Below, in pieces: positions 17,464 through 26,606 of a stretch of DNA of 64,000 nt. The notes beneath the pieces are model-generated. The model had not been told where the DNA came from. It ran no database searches and saw only the letters and a list, made by a program, of their open reading frames with translations. Both the position numbers and the translations under genes were made by a program. Each line of letters opens with the position of its first letter. Within the stretch, counting starts at the first letter, position 1. This DNA is from an uncultured Alphaproteobacteria bacterium (GTDB lineage: Bacteria > Pseudomonadota > Alphaproteobacteria > Puniceispirillales > UBA1172): positions 1,019,501 through 1,083,500 of the forward strand of contig OY288107.1 in NCBI GenBank assembly GCA_958431225.1, read 5' to 3'.

Positions 17464-18449
17464 TTCCCCGCGACCGTGCCAAGTTATTGCAGTTGGCGGA
17501 AAGTGCTTTGCCTTTATGGGGGTTGGCGGGGGCTGGCGTCCGACTTATCAATGTTTCGGAAAATGCTACGTTTTTGGTTACTGCGCCCGATGGTGCGAAA
17601 AAAGTGTTGCGGGTGCATCGTCCTGATTATCATGGGCGTGAGGTGATTGCGTCTGAACTGGCTTGGATGGATGCGCTTCGGGCTGGTAGGGTGGTTGATG
17701 TGCCGCGTATTATTGCGGGAAAAAATGGTGATTTTATTCAGGAATTTTTTCTGGGTGATGTTCGGCACTATCTAGTGCTTTTTGATTTTGTTGTTGGGGA
17801 TGCGCCTGATGAAAGCCAAAATCTTGGGGATTTGTTTGCGCATTTGGGTTTTTTGGCGGCGCGGTTGCATCTCCAGGTGGCGGATTGGGTTTTGCCCCCG
17901 CATTTTTCGCGTCCGCATTGGGATGTTGCGGGTATTTTTGGTGCGAAAAAATATTGGGGGGATTGGCGGGATGCACCGAATCTTACTGGTGCTATGCGCA
18001 AAATTTTGGAAACTGCTGAGATGGAGGTTTGTCGGCGGCTCAATGTTTATGGCAAGGGGGCGGGGCGTTTTGGGTTGATTCATGCGGATATGCGGTTGGC
18101 GAATCTTTTGGTGGATGGGGGGCGGATTTGTGTGATTGATTTTGATGATTGCGGTTTTGGCTGGTTTATGTATGATTTTGCTGCGAGCATTAGTTTCATT
18201 GAGGATAGCCGGCAAATCCCGCAATTAAAAGCGGCGTGGCTTCGGGGCTATCAGCAGATTCGTGCGCTTGATGATGCCGATATTGCTATGTTGGATACGT
18301 TGGTGATGTTGCGGCGGATGTTGTTATTGGCGTGGGTGGGGAGCCACCGTGATGCCGATATTGTTGGCGGGTTAGTGGGGGATTTTGCGCGGGTTTCTGC
18401 GGAATTGGCGGAAGTCTATTTGGAGGGGGGCTATTTGGAAGGCGTATGA
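17460..18449 (+). CDS. Phosphotransferase (APH/choline kinase-like fold)
   Basis: 329 residues with the APH/choline-kinase catalytic core: IHADMRLANLLVDGG (Brenner motif HxDxxxxN) and VIDFDDCGFGWFMYDFA (metal-binding DFD). The N-lobe Lys is in VLRVHRP. It phosphorylates a small hydroxylated substrate; relatives include hydroxylysine kinase and homoserine kinase. It is translationally coupled to both neighbours through four-base overlaps (ATGA), which ties its substrate to the amine pathway of the two flanking FAD oxidoreductases; the substrate itself cannot be read from sequence. Confidence 0.83.
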   Translation: MIPRDRAKLLQLAESALPLWGLAGAGVRLINVSENATFLVTAPDGAKKVLRVHRPDYHGREVIASELAWMDALRAGRVVDVPRIIAGKNGDFIQEFFLGDVRHYLVLFDFVVGDAPDESQNLGDLFAHLGFLAARLHLQVADWVLPPHFSRPHWDVAGIFGAKKYWGDWRDAPNLTGAMRKILETAEMEVCRRLNVYGKGAGRFGLIHADMRLANLLVDGGRICVIDFDDCGFGWFMYDFAASISFIEDSRQIPQLKAAWLRGYQQIRALDDADIAMLDTLVMLRRMLLLAWVGSHRDADIVGGLVGDFARVSAELAEVYLEGGYLEGV

Positions 18450-19648
18450 TGATACCGAAACAGAAAAATTATGATGTGGTGATTATTGGCGGCGGGATGA
18501 TTGGTTCGTCGGTGGCGTGGTTTTTGAAAAAGCATTTTGGTTTTGCTGGCTCGGTGTTGGTGGTGGAACGCGATCTTACTTATGAATTTGCTTCTACCTC
18601 GCATACGAATTCGTGTATTCGTCAGCAATTTTCTAGCGAATTAAATATCCGCCTGTCGCAATATACTGTGGAATTTATGCGTGATTTTCCGGCTTTGATG
18701 GGGGCTGATGCGCCGACTCTCAAGATTCAGAATTTTGGTTATCTTTATTTGGCGGCGGATGCGGGGCAAGCCGAGGCTTTGCGCCAAGCGCAAGCGTTGC
18801 AAGCCAAGTTGGGGGCTGGCACGGCGATTCTGACCCCTGATGAGATATCCGCGCTTTATCCGTTTTATCATTTGGATGATATTGTGCTTGGGGCGCTCAA
18901 TACCAAGGATGAGGGGTATTTTGAGGGTAGCACGATTTTTGAGTGGTTTCGGCGTTGCGGGCGGGATGCTGGGGTGGAGGCGGTGGAAAATGAGGTCGTG
19001 GCTATCGGGCGCGATGGGCGCAAAATCCAAGATATTACTTTGAAATCCGGGGAGGTGATTGGTGCCGGGGTGGTTGTTAATGCTAGTGGCACGCGGGCTT
19101 CGGCGGTGGCGGTGCTGGCGGGGTTTGCGCCTTTGCCGATTGAGGCGCGGTGTCGTTTGACCTATATCATTGCCGCCGAAAATCCGCCGCAACAGGCTGT
19201 GCCTTTGACGGTTGATCCTGTGGGGTTTCATTTTCGCACTTATGGCACGGATGGTCGGCATTTTATGGTTGGGATTCCGCCGGCTGATGATGTGGCGCGG
19301 GGGGCGGATGATTTTTCTATGGATCATGATTTCTGGCAAGAGCATGTGTGGCCTTTGCTGGCAAGTCGTGTGCCGTGTTTTGAGGCGGTGCGATTGGCGC
19401 ATAGTTGGGCGGGGCATTATGCGTTTAATACGCTTGACCAAAATGCGGTGGTTGGGTTGCATCCTGATTGTGATAATTTTATTTTTGTTAATGGATTTTC
19501 GGGGCATGGGTTGCAGCAATCGCCGGGTATGGGGCGGGGGGTGGCGGAATTGATTCTGCATGGGGGGTATCGGAGTCTTGATTTGAGTCCTTTGGGGGTG
19601 GTGCGTATTTTGGAAAATCGCCCTTATTTGGAAACTGCGGTCATTTAA
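18446..19648 (+). CDS. FAD-dependent oxidoreductase, DAO family (sarcosine/glycine oxidase-like)
   Basis: 400 residues with an N-terminal FAD-binding motif VVIIGGGMIGSSVAWFLKKHFG and a C-terminal GFSGHGLQQSPGMGRGVAELI, which matches the FAD-binding closing segment of DAO-family enzymes such as sarcosine oxidase subunit beta. It oxidises a C-N bond of an amino acid or N-methyl amine. It overlaps the kinase gene by four bases, so both oxidoreductases and the kinase are one operon; the MOSC gene follows after 18 bases. Confidence 0.87.
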   Translation: MMIPKQKNYDVVIIGGGMIGSSVAWFLKKHFGFAGSVLVVERDLTYEFASTSHTNSCIRQQFSSELNIRLSQYTVEFMRDFPALMGADAPTLKIQNFGYLYLAADAGQAEALRQAQALQAKLGAGTAILTPDEISALYPFYHLDDIVLGALNTKDEGYFEGSTIFEWFRRCGRDAGVEAVENEVVAIGRDGRKIQDITLKSGEVIGAGVVVNASGTRASAVAVLAGFAPLPIEARCRLTYIIAAENPPQQAVPLTVDPVGFHFRTYGTDGRHFMVGIPPADDVARGADDFSMDHDFWQEHVWPLLASRVPCFEAVRLAHSWAGHYAFNTLDQNAVVGLHPDCDNFIFVNGFSGHGLQQSPGMGRGVAELILHGGYRSLDLSPLGVVRILENRPYLETAVI

Positions 19649-19666
19649 TTTATGAAGGAGAACATC

Positions 19667-20101
19667 ATGGACGGAATTTTGAAAGGCATTGCTATCGCGC
19701 CGAAATTGCTGGCGGAGATGCAGGAAATTGCGGGTGCTGAGATTACGATTGAGGCGGGGATTACGGGGGATGCACGGGGGCGTAAGCGTGCGCGTCAGAT
19801 TAGCGTGCTTTTTGCTGATGATTGGGCGGATGCGTGTGCCGAAATCGGGCAGGATATTGCGTGGGTGTTGCGGCGTGCCAATTTATTTGTTGAGGGGATG
19901 CGCGCCCCGCAAAATCTAGGCGGGGTGTTGCGGATTGGCGAGGTAGAATTGCAAATCACCGAAGAAACCGCGCCATGCGATTTAATGGAAGCCACGGCAA
20001 AAGGCTTAAAACAAGCGCTAAAACCGCAATGGCGGGGCGGGGTATGCTGCCGCGTACAAAAAGGCGGGCGTATAAAAATAGGCGATGCGGTCGTGGTATA
20101 A
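19667..20101 (+). CDS. MOSC-domain protein
   Basis: 144 residues from the ATG at 19667, chosen because AAGGAG lies eight bases upstream; an ATG at 19652 is in frame. Features of MOSC domains (molybdenum cofactor sulfurase C-terminal) are present: TGDARGRKRARQISVLFADDW, RRANLFVEGM, a LRIGEVELQIT strand, a conserved Cys in ETAPCDLM and GGVCCRVQKGG. MOSC proteins bind molybdenum cofactor or transfer sulfur. Its end lies at the edge of a repeat arm, and the last 130 bases are much poorer in G+T than the rest of the gene. Confidence 0.85.
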   Translation: MDGILKGIAIAPKLLAEMQEIAGAEITIEAGITGDARGRKRARQISVLFADDWADACAEIGQDIAWVLRRANLFVEGMRAPQNLGGVLRIGEVELQITEETAPCDLMEATAKGLKQALKPQWRGGVCCRVQKGGRIKIGDAVVV

Positions 20102-20159
20102 AAAAAATCGCGGCGCGGCGTTCCGCGCTCGGGGGGTTTGGGGGGCGAAGCGCCCCCAT
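20101..20159. repeat. Single arm of the dispersed palindromic repeat (copy R1)
   Basis: Starts at the end of the MOSC gene and contains a GC-rich hairpin (GGCGGCGTTCCGC-like) followed by GGGGGCGAAGCGCCCCC, then AT and TA. It corresponds to one terminal arm of the MITE-like elements at 23211 and 26190, in the orientation of their right ends, with no left partner nearby. It could also act as a structured 3' end for the MOSC operon, though no T-run follows. Confidence 0.7.
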
Positions 20160-20219
20160 ATTGACGACAGAATAGAAACAGGATAAAATAGAAACATTCA
20201 AAACTAATGGGGCGCGAAT

Positions 20220-20627
20220 ATGACTGATATTATTGATAAATGTTTAGAGGCGGGTTTACGCATCACCAACCAGCGGCGCATTATCATTGAGCTGATTGAT
20301 AGTGCTGATGACCATCCGGATGTGGATACCATCTATCGCCGTGCGATTGATATTGATAACACGATTTCGCTTGCGACGATTTATCGTACGGTCAGCCTGT
20401 TGGAACAAGCCGAGTTGATTGAGAAAGTTGAGGTGGGGGATGGTAAGGCGCGGTATGAGTTGGCGCGGGGGCATCACGAACATTTGGTTGATGTTGATAG
20501 TGGGGAAATTCACGAATTTTATCATGCTGAATTGGAAGCCTTAAAAGAGAAAATTGCTAATGATATGGGGTTTGAGTTGGTGGGGCATCGGCTGGAATTA
20601 TTTGGGCGGAAGTTGAAAGCGAATTGA
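20220..20627 (+). CDS. Fur-family metal-responsive repressor
   Basis: 135 residues with the Fur layout: winged-helix DNA-binding half (LRITNQRRIIIELI, DVDTIYRRAI, SLATIYRTVSLLEQAELIEKVE) and a His/Glu-rich regulatory half containing GHHEHLVDVDSGEIHEF. Family members repress metal uptake genes with iron, zinc or manganese as co-repressor; the Cys pair of a structural Zn site is absent, as in several alphaproteobacterial Fur/Mur proteins. The adjacent iron-type permease suggests iron or manganese, by inference. Confidence 0.88.
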   Translation: MTDIIDKCLEAGLRITNQRRIIIELIDSADDHPDVDTIYRRAIDIDNTISLATIYRTVSLLEQAELIEKVEVGDGKARYELARGHHEHLVDVDSGEIHEFYHAELEALKEKIANDMGFELVGHRLELFGRKLKAN

Positions 20628-20731
20628 TTCGCGCGTCTTTCTAGTGATTCTAGTGATTTTTTGGCAATATTGCATTTTTTGAGCAAAGCGCATAGGATTG
20701 CGTCTCGCCTCCATTATAGGTTTTTTTGCCC

Positions 20732-22399
20732 ATGTCCGCGCGCCCTGCTTTTCCACATAACTCGTATGCTAATCTGTCGTCGCCGTGGCGGGGGCAGGGG
20801 TGGCTGTTGGCGGTGTTGCTGTTGTGCGGGGCGGTGTTGTTGTTGCCGATGCTGGCTTTGGTGGCGACGGCGTTTGGGGCAAGGCATGATTTGATGGGGC
20901 ATCTGATTGAAACGGTGCTGTTGCGTTATCTTGGCAATACGTTTTTGCTGATGCTGGGGGTGGGGGTGTTGGCGTTGGCGTTGGGGGTGAGTTGTGCGTG
21001 GGTGGTGAGCCGTTATGAGTTTCCTTATCGGCGGGTGCTGGCATGGATGCTGCTGCTACCGCTGGCGATGCCGTCATATATTATTGCTTATGTTTATACG
21101 GGGTTTTTGGATTATGGGGGGCCGGTGCAGACGGCTTTGCGGGCGCATTATGGTTTTAGCGATTGGAACGCATATTGGTTCCCGGAAATACGCAGTATGG
21201 GCGGGGCGATTTTTGTCATGGGGTTTGTGCTTTATCCGTATGTGTATCTGTTGGCGCGCACGGGTTTTGGGCAGATTCCTACGCGGATTTTTGAAGCGAC
21301 TATGCTGACTGGGCGCAGTTTGTTTTGGCATGTGGGGTTGCCGATTGGGCGTTCGGCTATTTTGGCGGGGTGTGCGCTGGTGTTGATGGAGGTGGTGGCA
21401 GATTTCGGCACGGTGGATTTCTTTGCCGTGGAGACGATTAGCCTTGGCGTCTATAATGTGTGGCTGGGGATGAATAATATCACGGCGGCGGCACAATTGG
21501 CGCTGATTGCGGTGGCGATGGTGGCGTTATTGTTGGGCTCGGAACGTTATGGGCGGCGCAGAATTGGTTTTACTATCAATAATCGCGGGGTTACGGGGGT
21601 GCCGCGCATGGCGGTGCTGGGGTGGTGGCGGTGGCTGTTGCCGCTTTTTTGTTTGGTGCCGATTGTTGTTGGGTTTTTTCTGCCGCTGGTGATTTTGATT
21701 GATTTTAGCCTCGCTAAAGGGGCGGCGCATCTGCCCGATATCTATACGGCGGCGGCGGAAACTTTGCTGATTGCTGGGCTCGGGGTTTTGGTGGTTTTGA
21801 CGTCGGCCGTGTTGGTGGGGGTGCTGGCCTATTATGTGCCGAGTGGATTTGGGCGGGTGTTGGCACGGATTTCGGCGCTGGGTTATGCCTTTCCCGGCAC
21901 GGTGCTGGCGTTGGGGGTGTTGGCGGCGGTGAGCCATTTGGATGCGCTGTGGCGGTGGCTGGGGCTGGCGCTGTTTGGGGCGGAATGGGGGTCGTGGATT
22001 GCAAGCGGTTGGTTGATGGTGCTGTTCGCCTATCTGGTGCGCTTTCAAGCCGTGGGGCTGGGGGCGGTGCAGACGGCGCTTGAACGTATTCCTAACTCAT
22101 TGGTGCCGGCGAGCCGTGTCATGGGGTATGGCTTTATGGCGAGTATGCGCCGTGTGGTGCTGCCCCTGATGCGTCCGGGTGTTCTGGCAGGGGGGTTGTT
22201 GGTTTTTGTCGATATTATGAAAGAACTGCCGATGACGTTATTGTTGCGTCCTTTTGATTTTAATACCCTTGCTACCATCACCTATCAATATGCGCATGAT
22301 GAGTTGATTGAACTGGCGGCACTGCCCGCCTTGCTTATCGTATTGACCGGATTATTGCCGGTGTTTATTATTCAACATTATCTCAATCTGCGCCATTAG
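20732..22399 (+). CDS. Iron(III)-type ABC transporter permease, double-domain (FbpB/SfuB-like)
   Basis: 555 residues with about twelve membrane segments in two homologous halves. Each half carries a BPD-transport EAA loop; the first reads FEATMLTGRSLFWHVGLPIGRSAIL, the second SLVPASRVMGYGFMASMRRVVLPLMRPGVLAGG. This duplicated layout is typical of ferric-iron permeases. The ATG at 20732 is taken as start; a TTG six bases earlier is also possible. It lies downstream of Fur and ends right at the start of a TupA-like gene. No ATPase gene is in the window next to it. Confidence 0.88.
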   Translation: MSARPAFPHNSYANLSSPWRGQGWLLAVLLLCGAVLLLPMLALVATAFGARHDLMGHLIETVLLRYLGNTFLLMLGVGVLALALGVSCAWVVSRYEFPYRRVLAWMLLLPLAMPSYIIAYVYTGFLDYGGPVQTALRAHYGFSDWNAYWFPEIRSMGGAIFVMGFVLYPYVYLLARTGFGQIPTRIFEATMLTGRSLFWHVGLPIGRSAILAGCALVLMEVVADFGTVDFFAVETISLGVYNVWLGMNNITAAAQLALIAVAMVALLLGSERYGRRRIGFTINNRGVTGVPRMAVLGWWRWLLPLFCLVPIVVGFFLPLVILIDFSLAKGAAHLPDIYTAAAETLLIAGLGVLVVLTSAVLVGVLAYYVPSGFGRVLARISALGYAFPGTVLALGVLAAVSHLDALWRWLGLALFGAEWGSWIASGWLMVLFAYLVRFQAVGLGAVQTALERIPNSLVPASRVMGYGFMASMRRVVLPLMRPGVLAGGLLVFVDIMKELPMTLLLRPFDFNTLATITYQYAHDELIELAALPALLIVLTGLLPVFIIQHYLNLRH

Positions 22400-23200
22400 A
22401 TGCTTCATTATGTATGTTTCCTGATTCTGCTCCTCAGCGCCAAAATGGCGGTGGCGGATGATTCTCGTGTCATTTTGCAATCCTCTACCTCAACGCAAAA
22501 TTCAGGGCTTTATGATTATCTATTACCCCGCATCGCTGACGACACCGGCATCAAAGTACACGTAGTCGCTGTCGGCACCGGACAAGCCATCAAAAACGCG
22601 ACAAATTGTGATGGCGACCTACTGCTAACCCACGCCAAAGCCGACGAAGAAGCCTTTGTCGCCCAAGGATACGGACTCTATCGCCGTGATGTGATGTATA
22701 ATGATTATGTACTCATAGGACCCAAAACCGACCCAGCAAATACCCGCCAAGCCCATGACATCAATGACGCCCTCCACCGCATCATCACAGCACAAGCAAC
22801 ATTCATCTCACGCGGCGACGATAGCGGAACCCATAAAGCCGAACTAAAACTATGGCAACGAATCAACATAAACCCAACCACCATCAAAACCTACCGCGAA
22901 AGCGGTAGCGGAATGGGCGCAAGCCTCACCATAGCCATAGAAATGAACGCCTATACATTAAGCGACCGCAGCACCTGGACCGCATACGGCAATAAACAAA
23001 ATCACCAGATTATATTCCAAGGAACACCGCCACTCTTTAACCAATACGGAATTATCCCAATAAACCCACAACACTGCCCATATACCAATCTAGATGCAGC
23101 ACTGAAAGTAACAGAATGGCTCATATCGGCAAAAGGACAGGCGCACATCGCCAAGTATAAAGTCGCGGGGGAACAACTTTTTTTTCCTAATGCTCGTTAG
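22400..23200 (+). CDS. tupA: TupA-like tungstate/molybdate ABC transporter substrate-binding protein
   Basis: 266 residues with a signal peptide (hydrophobic segment then AVADDS) followed by SSTSTQNSGLYDYLLP, VAVGTGQAIKN and GLYRRDVMYNDYVLIGP, which are diagnostic of TupA proteins that bind tungstate tightly in the periplasm. The ATG follows the permease stop with no gap, so translation is coupled. Normally TupA is followed by TupB permease and TupC ATPase; neither is present here, and the only permease is of the ferric-iron type. From about 22500 the gene uses A/C-ending codons, unlike the G/T-ending permease gene. Confidence 0.86.
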   Translation: MLHYVCFLILLLSAKMAVADDSRVILQSSTSTQNSGLYDYLLPRIADDTGIKVHVVAVGTGQAIKNATNCDGDLLLTHAKADEEAFVAQGYGLYRRDVMYNDYVLIGPKTDPANTRQAHDINDALHRIITAQATFISRGDDSGTHKAELKLWQRININPTTIKTYRESGSGMGASLTIAIEMNAYTLSDRSTWTAYGNKQNHQIIFQGTPPLFNQYGIIPINPQHCPYTNLDAALKVTEWLISAKGQAHIAKYKVAGEQLFFPNAR

Positions 23201-23210
23201 GAAGTTTTTT

Positions 23211-23495
23211 ATGGGGGCGCTTCGCCCCCCAAACCCCCCGACCGCCGAGCGCGGCGGAGCGATTTATTGGCGTATGCCACAACTAACTGCGCCTCTTTTT
23301 TCAGCAACCGATGAGCGCTATGGATTCGTAAAAATACCTCGCGGGGCGCGTGGGGGTATGGGGGCTTGCCCCCATCATAAAATTAACCCAAGCGATCATC
23401 AGTTGTAAAAGAATGGGGCACCGCACGTCGTGGCATAAACCAAAAATTCGCTCCGCCGCGCTCGGCGGTCGGGGGTTTGGGGGTGAAACCCCCAT
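23211..23495. mobile_element. MITE-like palindromic element R2 (285 bp, flanked by TA)
   Basis: A near-perfect two-armed element. The left arm (23211-23280) has an ATGGGGGCGCTTCGCCCCC hairpin, ACCGCCGAGCGCGGCGG hairpin and TTGGCGTATGCCAC; the right arm (23430-23495) is its inverse, ending ACCCCCAT. Inner segments are also inverted relatives (GCAACCGATGAGCGC and its counterpart), and the centre holds the palindrome ATGGGGGCTTGCCCCCAT. Outer ends are TA-TGGGGG...CCCCCA-TA, as expected for a TA duplication of IS630/Tc1-type elements. It contains no gene and fills the tupA-clpB gap. Confidence 0.75.
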
Positions 23496-23499
23496 AGAT

Positions 23500-23527
23500 A
23501 TTGAAATAAAAAATTCATTACTTATCT
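23500..23527 (+). promoter_or_regulatory. Putative RpoH (heat-shock) promoter of clpB
   Basis: ATTG at 23500-23503, 17 bases, then CTTATCT at 23521-23527. This matches the alphaproteobacterial heat-shock consensus CTTG-N17/18-CYTATNT with one mismatch. It lies 43-70 bases before the clpB start, begins four bases after the end of MITE R2, and suits a chaperone gene. Confidence 0.5.
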
Positions 23528-23569
23528 AAGAATCATGCAAAGCAATTTTTATAGACATGGAGATATGTA

Positions 23570-26173
23570 ATGCAATTGGATCATTTTACTGCGTTGATGC
23601 GGAATGCGATTGGTGAGGCTCAGAATATGGCTCTTGCGGGTGGTCATCCGCAGGTTACTTCTGCGCATTTGCTTGGTGCGTTGTTGGAGAAATCTGATTC
23701 TTTGGCTGTTATGTTGATTGGGCGCAGTGGCGGTGATGTTGAGGCTTTGCGGGTGTCGGTGCGGGATGTTTTGGCGCGGATTCCGCGTGCTAGTGGGAGT
23801 CATGTGCAGCTATCGCTTGATGGTAATTTGGCGCGGATTTTGGCGCAGAGTCAGGAGATGGCGAAGCAGGCGGGTGATCGGTTTGTTGCGGTTGATACTG
23901 TGTTGATTGCCATGGCGGCGGCGGATAGTGGGGTTAGTAAATTGCTGGCGGATGCTGGGGTTGCGGTGTCGGCTTTGGAGGCGGCGGTGCGCACGACGCG
24001 GGGGGGTAAGGTGATTGATAGTGATGCGGCGGAGGCGCAGTTTGAGGCTTTGAGCCGTTATGCGACTGATTTGACGGCACGGGCGCGGGCGGGGAAATTG
24101 GACCCGGTCATTGGGCGGGACCAAGAGATTCGGCGGGTGATTCAGATTCTGTCGCGGCGCACGAAGAATAATCCGGTGTTGATTGGTGTGCCCGGGGTTG
24201 GCAAGACGGCTATTGCCGAAGGCTTGGCACAGCGCATTGTCAATGATGATGTGCCCGGGGTGTTGAGTGATAAGCTTTTGCTCATGTTGGATATGGGGGC
24301 GTTGATTGCCGGGGCGAAATATCGCGGGGAGTTTGAGGAACGTCTCAAGGCGGTGTTGGGGGAGGTTGAAGCCCAAGAGGGCAAAATTATTTTATTCATT
24401 GATGAGATGCATCAGCTGGTTGGGGCGGGGAAGACCGATGGGGCTATGGATGCGTCTAATTTGTTGAAGCCGGCTTTGGCGCGGGGGGAGTTGCATTGTA
24501 TTGGGGCGACGACGCTTGATGAATATCGCCAATATGTGGAAAAAGATTCGGCATTAGCACGGCGGTTTCAGCCGGTTTATGTCAATGAGCCTTCGGTGGA
24601 GGATACGATTTTTGTTTTGCGCGGGTTGAAAGAAAAATACGAACACCATCATGCTGTGCGTATTTCGGATGATGCTTTGGTGGCGGCGGCGCGGCTGTCT
24701 AATCGCTATATCAATGACCGCTTTTTGCCCGATAAAGCCATTGATGTGATGGATGAAGCGGCGAGTCTGTTGCGCGTGCAATCCGATAGCAAGCCACCGC
24801 ATTTGGATGCGATTGACCGCCAAATTATGCAGTTGAAGATTGAAGAAACGGCACTTAAGAAAGAATCAGCGACGCGCCATAAAAAACGCCTTGGGGATAT
24901 TGGGGCGGAATTGGCGGGGTTGGAGGAAGAATCGGCGGGGCTGACGCGCCAATGGGAGAGCGTCAAGACGCGCCTTGAGGAAGTGAAATCTCTGCAACAT
25001 CGGCTGGAGGTTGAGCGCAATAATCTGCAAGCCGCGCAACGTGCAGGGCGGCTAGAAGATGCCGCCGAGTTGAGTTATAGCATCCTGCCAAGATTGGAAA
25101 AAGAATTGGATGAGGCGAAAGCACAAGTCGCCGCTTCGGATATGTTTAATGATGAAGTGCTGGCTTCGCATATTGCTAAGGTGATTAGTAATTGGACGGG
25201 GATTCCTGTTGATAAAATGCTTGAAGGCGAACAGGAAAAAATGCTGGCGATGGAGGAAATTTTGGGGGCGCAAGTCATCGGGCAACCTGAAGCCATCAAA
25301 GCCGTTGCTAATGCCACCCGCCGTGCGCGTGCGGGCATTTCTGACCCTAATCAGCCTATCGGTAGTTTTATGATGCTCGGGCCCACGGGGGTTGGTAAGA
25401 CCGAACTTTCTAAAGCCTTGGCGGATTTTCTTTTTGATGATGAAAGCGCGGTGTTGCGGATTGATATGTCTGAATATATGGAACGCCATGCGGTGTCGCG
25501 GCTCATTGGTGCGCCGCCCGGCTATGTGGGGTATGAGGAAGGCGGGAGCCTCACCGAAGCCGTGCGCCGCCGCCCCTATCAAGTGGTGCTGTTTGATGAA
25601 ATTGAAAAAGCGCATCCCGATATTTTCAATATTTTATTACAGGTGCTTGATGAGGGCAAACTCACCGACGGGCAAGGCAACCGCGTGGATTTCCGCAATA
25701 CCATTATTTTGATGACGTCCAATATCGGTGCCGCACATCTCTTGGAACTAGACGATGATGCAAGCAGTGAAGCGGCGCGCGCGCCAATTATGGAGGAAGT
25801 GGGCAAAATCTTCCGCCCGGAATTCCTTAACCGCATTGATTCGCTCCTGCTATTCCGCCGCCTAAGCCGTGAAGATATGACGCATATTGTCGCACTGCAA
25901 CTAAACCGCCTCATAGCACGGCTAAGCGAACGGAACATCGGACTCGATATCACCCCCGCCGCACAAAACTGGCTCAGCGAGGCAGGATACGACCCCCAAT
26001 ACGGCGCACGACCACTCAAACGCATCATCCAAAACCAAGTGCAAAACCCCCTCGCCGAAGCTATCATCAGCGGAAGCATAAATGACGGCGGACGCATGGT
26101 GGTGGATGTGGCACAAGGCGGCGGAGGATTGCAATTTGTGTCTTTGGGGGCGGGTGTTGAAGAATCTGCTTGA
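23570..26173 (+). CDS. clpB: ATP-dependent disaggregase ClpB
   Basis: 867 residues, standard length. Order of parts: N-terminal Clp repeats, first AAA+ domain with Walker A GVPGVGKT and Walker [14 protein letters not shown], the coiled-coil middle domain (Lys/Glu/Leu-rich, about residues 400-530) that distinguishes ClpB from ClpA, second AAA+ domain with [15 protein letters not shown] and [13 protein letters not shown], then a C-terminal domain. It rescues aggregated proteins together with DnaK. The G+T content of the + strand falls from about 67% (23761-23820) to about 28% (25981-26040) within this one gene. Confidence 0.97.
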   Translation: MQLDHFTALMRNAIGEAQNMALAGGHPQVTSAHLLGALLEKSDSLAVMLIGRSGGDVEALRVSVRDVLARIPRASGSHVQLSLDGNLARILAQSQEMAKQAGDRFVAVDTVLIAMAAADSGVSKLLADAGVAVSALEAAVRTTRGGKVIDSDAAEAQFEALSRYATDLTARARAGKLDPVIGRDQEIRRVIQILSRRTKNNPVLIGVPGVGKTAIAEGLAQRIVNDDVPGVLSDKLLLMLDMGALIAGAKYRGEFEERLKAVLGEVEAQEGKIILFIDEMHQLVGAGKTDGAMDASNLLKPALARGELHCIGATTLDEYRQYVEKDSALARRFQPVYVNEPSVEDTIFVLRGLKEKYEHHHAVRISDDALVAAARLSNRYINDRFLPDKAIDVMDEAASLLRVQSDSKPPHLDAIDRQIMQLKIEETALKKESATRHKKRLGDIGAELAGLEEESAGLTRQWESVKTRLEEVKSLQHRLEVERNNLQAAQRAGRLEDAAELSYSILPRLEKELDEAKAQVAASDMFNDEVLASHIAKVISNWTGIPVDKMLEGEQEKMLAMEEILGAQVIGQPEAIKAVANATRRARAGISDPNQPIGSFMMLGPTGVGKTELSKALADFLFDDESAVLRIDMSEYMERHAVSRLIGAPPGYVGYEEGGSLTEAVRRRPYQVVLFDEIEKAHPDIFNILLQVLDEGKLTDGQGNRVDFRNTIILMTSNIGAAHLLELDDDASSEAARAPIMEEVGKIFRPEFLNRIDSLLLFRRLSREDMTHIVALQLNRLIARLSERNIGLDITPAAQNWLSEAGYDPQYGARPLKRIIQNQVQNPLAEAIISGSINDGGRMVVDVAQGGGGLQFVSLGAGVEESA

Positions 26174-26189
26174 TGTGGGGGCGGTTTTT

Positions 26190-26534
26190 ATGGGGGATTT
26201 CATCCCCCAAACCCCCTGACCGCCGAGCGCGGCGGGGCGGATTTTTGGTGCTTGCCATAGCGCACCGCGCCCTATTCTTTAACAACCGATGAGCGCTTGG
26301 GTTGATTTTACGATGGGGGCAAGCCCCCATACCCCCATGCGCCCTTTCTTTATGGCACGTTTTGATTTTTCCAAATTAAAATGAAAGAATCCCCCAAACA
26401 CGCGCCCCGCGAGGAATTTTTTGAATTTTCGCGCTCATCGGTTTTTGCAGTGAGGGGCGCAGAGTGCCGTGGCATAAACCAAAAATTCGCTCCGCCGCGT
26501 TCGGCGGTCGGGGGTTTGGGGGTGAAACCCCCAT
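26190..26534. mobile_element. MITE-like palindromic element R3 (345 bp, flanked by TA)
   Basis: Second complete copy of the family. Left arm 26190-26258 and inverted right arm 26469-26534 are each close to those of R2; the inner inverted segments include AACCGATGAGCGC and GCGCTCATCGGTT, and ATGGGGGCAAGCCCCCAT forms a central palindrome. Both ends are TA-TGGGGG and CCCCCA-TA. It is 60 bp longer than R2 because the internal segment differs. It fills the 430-base gap between clpB and terB, which holds no gene. Confidence 0.75.
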
Positions 26535-26606
26535 AAATAAAAAAAGAATCGGCTTGACGTTGGGGTGGTTTTTTCTATTACATAGGGATAGGAAGGTGAT
26601 AGTAAA

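Noticed and set aside
20126..20159. Rho-independent terminator after the MOSC gene
   Set aside because: The strong GGGGGC hairpin is there, but no T-run follows on either strand, and the same sequence is part of a mobile repeat.
23211..26534. CRISPR array or CRISPR-like spacers
   Set aside because: The repeats are two large inverted copies 3 kb apart with different interiors, not short direct repeats with unique spacers, and there are no cas genes.
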